From Spongiibacter thalassae (GTDB lineage Bacteria > Pseudomonadota > Gammaproteobacteria > Pseudomonadales > Spongiibacteraceae), in the NCBI RefSeq assembly GCF_012272835.1, contig NZ_JAAWWK010000001.1, positions 310,001 through 374,000 of the forward strand: 64,000 bases of DNA, in the 5' to 3' direction. The notes beneath the pieces are model-generated. The model had not been told where the DNA came from. It worked only from the letters and a program-made list of their open reading frames with translations, and searched no databases. Within the stretch, counting starts at the first letter, position 1. Each line of letters opens with the position of its first letter. Shown one piece after another: positions 60,462-64,000 of the stretch. A program made the position numbers and the translations under genes.

Positions 60462-61301
60462 ATGATGAGCAGCACTACCAATCCGGAAATAGGCAAGCGC
60501 GCAGAGCTGGGCAGCTATGGCGCGAATTATCTTGAGGCTGGCAGCCGGGAAAATCCCACTGTCATTCTGCTACATGGCTCTGGCCCCGGTGTAACCGGCT
60601 ACGCCAATTGGCGTCTGTTGATTCCCCAGCTAGAGCAGCACTTTCACGTGCTGGCCCCCGATGTCGTCGGTTTCGGCTACACCGATCATCCGGAAAATTT
60701 CGATTACAACATGGAAAACTGGCTGGCTTTCGTTTGCGACTTTATGGATGCCACCGGTGTTGAAAAAGCGCACTTTGTCGGTAATTCCTTTGGTGGTGCG
60801 CTGAGTCTGGCCATGGCGGCCCGCCATCCCGAGCGGGTGGAGCGCTTTGTCATGATGGGGGCGGCCGGCATCCGCTTCGAGATTACCGAAGGTCTGCGTA
60901 TTGTCTGGGGCTACAAGCCCTCGGTCGAAGCGATGCGCGAACTGATGTCGATATTTGCCTACCGCAAGGATCTGGTCAGTGACGAGATCATCAAGTCGCG
61001 CTACGAGGCGAGTATTCGCCCCGGGTATCAGGAGGCCTACGAAAAGCTGTTTCCCGAACCAATGCAGGAAAAACTCGATGGTCTATCGATTCCCGAAAGC
61101 GAAATCGAAAAAATTTCCCATCCGGTACTGCTAGTGCACGGACGGGAGGATGTGATTGTCCCTATGGATAATTCGATCAAGGCGCACCGTCTGCTGAAAA
61201 ATTCCGAGCTGCATATTTTCGGTGAGTGTGGCCACTGGACTCAGGTTGAAAAGCCCGCGGCCTTTGCTGATTTGGTGCGCGGCTTTTTGCTGAGAGACTG
61301 A
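60462..61301 (+). CDS. Meta-cleavage product hydrolase (BphD/HsaD-like alpha/beta hydrolase)
   Basis: This 279-residue alpha/beta hydrolase shows HGSGPGVTGYANW (oxyanion region), the nucleophile S109 in GNSFGG, D230 in HGREDVIVP and H258 in GECGHWTQ. Together with the extradiol dioxygenase upstream this is a C-C hydrolase that splits the ring-cleavage product into an acid and a 2-hydroxydienoate. GGGAG precedes ATG. It is followed after 50 bases by the acetaldehyde dehydrogenase gene. It matches the length of BphD, MhpC and HsaD, and the order of genes is typical of such pathways. Confidence 0.93.
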   Translation: MMSSTTNPEIGKRAELGSYGANYLEAGSRENPTVILLHGSGPGVTGYANWRLLIPQLEQHFHVLAPDVVGFGYTDHPENFDYNMENWLAFVCDFMDATGVEKAHFVGNSFGGALSLAMAARHPERVERFVMMGAAGIRFEITEGLRIVWGYKPSVEAMRELMSIFAYRKDLVSDEIIKSRYEASIRPGYQEAYEKLFPEPMQEKLDGLSIPESEIEKISHPVLLVHGREDVIVPMDNSIKAHRLLKNSELHIFGECGHWTQVEKPAAFADLVRGFLLRD

Positions 61302-61351
61302 GCTGTCGATGTACCACAGACCAATAACGCAACGGAATATATGGGTGAAAC

Positions 61352-62242
61352 ATGGCGGTTAAACAACGGGCTGCGATTATCGGCTCCGGCAATATCGGCA
61401 CCGACCTGCTAATGAAAATGAGTCGTTCTGAATGGGTCGAGCCAGTGTGGATGGTGGGTATTGATCCCGATTCCGAAGGGTTGAAAAGGGCAGAAAAACT
61501 GGGGGTGAAAACCACTTCTGATGGAGTGGACGGCCTGTTGCCAATGGTCGAGCGCGACGGCATTACATTAGCCTTTGATGCTACCTCGGCCTATGCCCAC
61601 GCAGAGAACAGCCGCAAGCTGAACGCCCTGGGGGTGACGATGATCGATCTGACACCGGCGGCCATCGGGCCGTTTTGTGTGCCGCCGGTCAACCTCGCCG
61701 CACTTGGGGGCGACACCGTAAACAATGTAAACATGGTCACCTGTGGTGGTCAGGCAACGATCCCGATGGTCGCGGCGGTGTCCCGTGTGCAGCGGGTGAC
61801 CTACGGGGAGATTGTGGCTACCGTGGCCTCGCGGTCGATAGGGCCGGGTACTCGAATGAATATCGACGAATTCACTCGCACCACGGCCAAAGCGGTAGAG
61901 CTGGTTGGCGGCGCTGAACAGGGCAAGGCGATTATTGTCATCAACCCCGCCGAGCCACCGCTGATGATGCGCGACACGGTGCATTGCCTTGTCGATGGCG
62001 AGCCACAGCAGGAAGCCATTACCCGGTCGGTGCACGCCATGGTGGCTGAGGTTCAGCGTTATGTGCCGGGCTATAAACTGGTCAATGGGCCAGTGTTTGA
62101 TGGCCAGCGGGTGTCACTGTTTCTTGAGGTTGAAGGGCTAGGGGATTTCCTGCCCAAGTATGCCGGCAATCTGGATATTATGACCGCAGCGGCTCTGCGC
62201 ACGGCGGAAATGTTGGTACAGCGTGCACAGGAGGCCGTGTAA
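61352..62242 (+). CDS. Acetaldehyde dehydrogenase (acylating), MhpF/BphJ/HsaG-type
   Basis: This 296-residue enzyme has the NAD motif [13 protein letters not shown] and the catalytic C131 in [13 protein letters not shown]. It converts acetaldehyde (or propanal) and CoA to acyl-CoA with NAD, and usually forms a channelling complex with the aldolase encoded next. The genes overlap by one base (TAATG), as in known mhpF-mhpE pairs. Its length is slightly below the usual 305-315 residues but both ends look complete. Confidence 0.94.
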   Translation: MAVKQRAAIIGSGNIGTDLLMKMSRSEWVEPVWMVGIDPDSEGLKRAEKLGVKTTSDGVDGLLPMVERDGITLAFDATSAYAHAENSRKLNALGVTMIDLTPAAIGPFCVPPVNLAALGGDTVNNVNMVTCGGQATIPMVAAVSRVQRVTYGEIVATVASRSIGPGTRMNIDEFTRTTAKAVELVGGAEQGKAIIVINPAEPPLMMRDTVHCLVDGEPQQEAITRSVHAMVAEVQRYVPGYKLVNGPVFDGQRVSLFLEVEGLGDFLPKYAGNLDIMTAAALRTAEMLVQRAQEAV

Positions 62243-63300
62243 TGAGCAGCGAATCAGCAATGCAACAGTCTCGGGTAAAGCTGCACGATATGAGCCTGCG
62301 CGATGGTATGCATTCCAAACAGCATCAGATTTCGATTGAGGAGATGGTCAATATTGCCACCGGCCTCGACGACGCGGGTATGCCTCTCATTGAGGTGACC
62401 CACGGCGACGGCCTGGGCGGTGCTTCCGTCAACTATGGTTTTCCCGCCCATACCGACGAAGATTATTTGCGTGCGGTAGTGCCGAAAATGAAGCAAGCAA
62501 AGGTTTCTGCATTGTTGCTACCGGGGATCGGCACAGTGGATCACCTGCGTATGGCGCAGGACTGTGGAGTGTCTACCATTCGTGTAGCTACCCATTGTAC
62601 CGAAGCGGATGTAAGCCAGCAGCATATCCAGTATGCCGCCGGGCAGGGCCTGGACACAGTGGGCTTTCTGATGATGGCCCATATGGTGTCCGCTGAAGCC
62701 CTGCTGGAACAGGCAAGTCTGATGGCCAGCTACGGTGCCAACTGTGTGTATTGCACTGACTCGGCCGGGTTTATGTTGCCCGAGGAGGTCAGTGAAAAAA
62801 TTGGCCTGCTGCGTGACAAATTGCCCGCCAATGTCGAAATCGGCTTTCACGGCCATCACAACCTGGCGATGGGAGTGGCCAATTCGGTGGCCGCCATTCG
62901 CGCCGGGGCCAGCCGCATCGACGGCTCGGTTGCCGGCTTGGGTGCCGGGGCGGGAAATACTCCGCTGGAGGTGTTGGTCGCGGTGATGCATCGCATGGGA
63001 ATGGCTACCGGTATCGATTTGTACAAGATCATGGACGTTGCCGAAGACCGGGTAGTGCCAATGATGGACCAGCCCATTCGCATTGATCGCGATGCCTTGA
63101 CCCTTGGCTACGCCGGTGTATACAGCTCCTTCCTGCTGTTCGCCAAGCGCGCCGAGCAGCGCTACGGTATCTCCGCACGGGATGTGCTGGTCGAACTGGG
63201 GCGCCGGGGCACTGTCGGGGGGCAGGAAGATATGATCGAAGACCTCGCGCTGACAATGGCCAGAGAGAAGGGACTGGTCGCAGCGGGAGCCGGCTCGTGA
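62242..63300 (+). CDS. 4-hydroxy-2-oxovalerate aldolase (MhpE/BphI/HsaF-type)
   Basis: This 352-residue enzyme has the class II pyruvate aldolase motif [12 protein letters not shown] (R20, D21), a metal-site segment [11 protein letters not shown] near 200-210, and a C-terminal region that interacts with the dehydrogenase. It cleaves 4-hydroxy-2-oxoacids into pyruvate and an aldehyde. Both partner genes overlap (MhpF-like before; class II aldolase-like after, TGATG), so the trio is co-translated. The length agrees with the family. Confidence 0.94.
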   Translation: MSSESAMQQSRVKLHDMSLRDGMHSKQHQISIEEMVNIATGLDDAGMPLIEVTHGDGLGGASVNYGFPAHTDEDYLRAVVPKMKQAKVSALLLPGIGTVDHLRMAQDCGVSTIRVATHCTEADVSQQHIQYAAGQGLDTVGFLMMAHMVSAEALLEQASLMASYGANCVYCTDSAGFMLPEEVSEKIGLLRDKLPANVEIGFHGHHNLAMGVANSVAAIRAGASRIDGSVAGLGAGAGNTPLEVLVAVMHRMGMATGIDLYKIMDVAEDRVVPMMDQPIRIDRDALTLGYAGVYSSFLLFAKRAEQRYGISARDVLVELGRRGTVGGQEDMIEDLALTMAREKGLVAAGAGS

Positions 63301-63989
63301 TGACGCCCGGCCTTGCCGAGCAGCAGCGCAAACTGCGCATGGCCGCCCGGGCAATGGCTCGGGCAGGGCTGGCCCATGCCTTTGGTCATTGCAGTTTCCG
63401 CGAAAACGACGACTACTTTTGGGTGTGCCCGCCATTGCCGATGGGGTGTATACCCGCCGGGGCCGACAATCAGCGGGTGGCCATTCGCGAGCCCTTGCCG
63501 GAAGGGGTGCTGGGCGAGGTGAGAATTCACCAGTACCTGTATCAGCGGCGCGCTGATGTCGGTGCGATAGGCCGAATGATGCCGCCGTCGATCATGGCGC
63601 TGTCTACTCAGGGGCTTACTCCGATGTGTCGCCACGGCATCGGCGCCTACTTCGCTAATTATATTCCCCTGTGGCACGACCCCAGACTGCTGCGCAATGA
63701 TGCCGCCGCCAGTGCCCTGGCTGAATTGATGGGCGATCGGCCTGCACTGGTGATGCGCGGCAATGGCGCGGTTGTCGCCGCGGCCTCGCTGGAGGAAATG
63801 CTGACCTACAGTTGGTTTCTTGAGGACAGCGCGCGCATTGAGCTACAAATTCGCGCGGCGGCATTTGACCCCCGCGAAGGTTTGCTTAATACCGAGGAGA
63901 TTCGCGACCGCCAGGTAAGAACCCCGGATGTCTTTCGGCGAATGTGGCTGCACCTGACCCATGACGATCCTGAATCCAGCGCAGCCTAG
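63300..63989 (+). CDS. Class II aldolase/adducin-like protein lacking zinc ligands
   Basis: This 229-residue protein has the class II aldolase fold signs: AFGHCSFR near 28-34 (usual GHxSxR), GEVRIHQYLYQRRADVGAI near 72-90, and a C-terminal helix. The usual zinc-binding HxH is replaced by R92-M93-M94 before PP, and the third histidine of 'RGHG' is N155 (MRGNGAVV). It is therefore unlikely to be a normal zinc aldolase, although the glutamate E73 is kept. It overlaps the preceding aldolase gene by one base (ATG 63300; GTG 63297 is the alternative). The last 11 bases of the window contain nothing recognisable. Its role in the meta pathway is unknown; it might be a decarboxylase-like or structural protein. 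Confidence 0.78.
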   Translation: MTPGLAEQQRKLRMAARAMARAGLAHAFGHCSFRENDDYFWVCPPLPMGCIPAGADNQRVAIREPLPEGVLGEVRIHQYLYQRRADVGAIGRMMPPSIMALSTQGLTPMCRHGIGAYFANYIPLWHDPRLLRNDAAASALAELMGDRPALVMRGNGAVVAAASLEEMLTYSWFLEDSARIELQIRAAAFDPREGLLNTEEIRDRQVRTPDVFRRMWLHLTHDDPESSAA

Positions 63990-64000
63990 CTGTGCTGGCA

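Noticed and set aside
1-64000. tRNA, rRNA, CRISPR arrays, transposases, integrases, phage genes
   Set aside because: I looked through all gaps and found no cloverleaf-like sequence, regular spaced repeats or transposase/integrase signature; a tRNA scan would confirm.

Overview
This window most likely comes from the chromosome of a marine, hydrocarbon- or steroid-degrading gammaproteobacterium. No rRNA or other taxonomic marker is present, so the assignment is an inference from gene content. That content is five TonB-dependent receptors of the 'LLEEVVVTAQKREE' type, three FadL-type porins, an AlkB-like monooxygenase, a wax ester synthase/DGAT, beta-oxidation genes and a meta-cleavage operon. 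I saw no tRNA, rRNA, CRISPR array, insertion sequence or prophage gene.

Layout. (1) 1-3900: the end of a bile-acid:sodium-symporter-like gene, a TonB receptor and a DHH phosphoesterase. (2) 4546-20445, plus strand ('module A'): a membrane protein, a COX3/NorE-like and a COX4/NorF-like subunit, a TonB receptor, two DUF1214-type proteins, a sulfotransferase, a FadL porin, a CrtI-like FAD oxidoreductase, an AveC-like membrane protein, then NorD (VWA) and NorQ (AAA+). (3) 20595-27872, minus strand: two TonB receptors flanking an AraC regulator and two membrane proteins. (4) 28059-36850: acyl-CoA dehydrogenase, acyl-CoA synthetase, MalT/LuxR regulator, SDR, TetR regulator and WS/DGAT. (5) 36847-42575, minus strand ('module B'): FAD oxidoreductase, 7-TM protein, COX3-like, COX4-like, FadL porin, second 7-TM protein, with a divergent TonB receptor at 42968-45304. 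(6) 45418-53273: MaoC hydratase and MarR, divergent from an SDR, HMG-CoA-synthase-like/DUF35 protein, thiolase and CoA-transferase operon, then an acyl-CoA dehydrogenase. (7) 53433-57235: FadL porin, AlkB-like monooxygenase and AraC regulator. (8) 57394-63989: MarR, then a meta-cleavage operon of extradiol dioxygenase, SDR, Rieske ferredoxin, C-C hydrolase, acetaldehyde dehydrogenase, hydroxy-oxovalerate aldolase and a class II aldolase-like protein without zinc ligands.

How it fits together. TonB receptors and FadL porins would bring hydrophobic molecules across the outer membrane. Oxygenases and flavin oxidoreductases would functionalise them. Acyl-CoA synthetase, dehydrogenases, hydratase, SDR and thiolase would shorten side chains, and the last operon would open an aromatic ring and convert the fragment to pyruvate and acetyl-CoA. 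WS/DGAT could store surplus acyl-CoA.

The most unusual part is modules A and B. Both carry NorE/NorF-like subunits, a CrtI-like flavoprotein, a FadL porin, a TonB receptor and polytopic membrane proteins, yet no catalytic oxidase or nitric oxide reductase subunit. Module A also has the NorQ/NorD maturation pair directly joined to an AveC-like gene. A second notable signal is a palindrome, TCGTCG-N4-CGACGA, in five intergenic regions of the lipid-related genes. It suggests one regulon, perhaps controlled by the local TetR protein.
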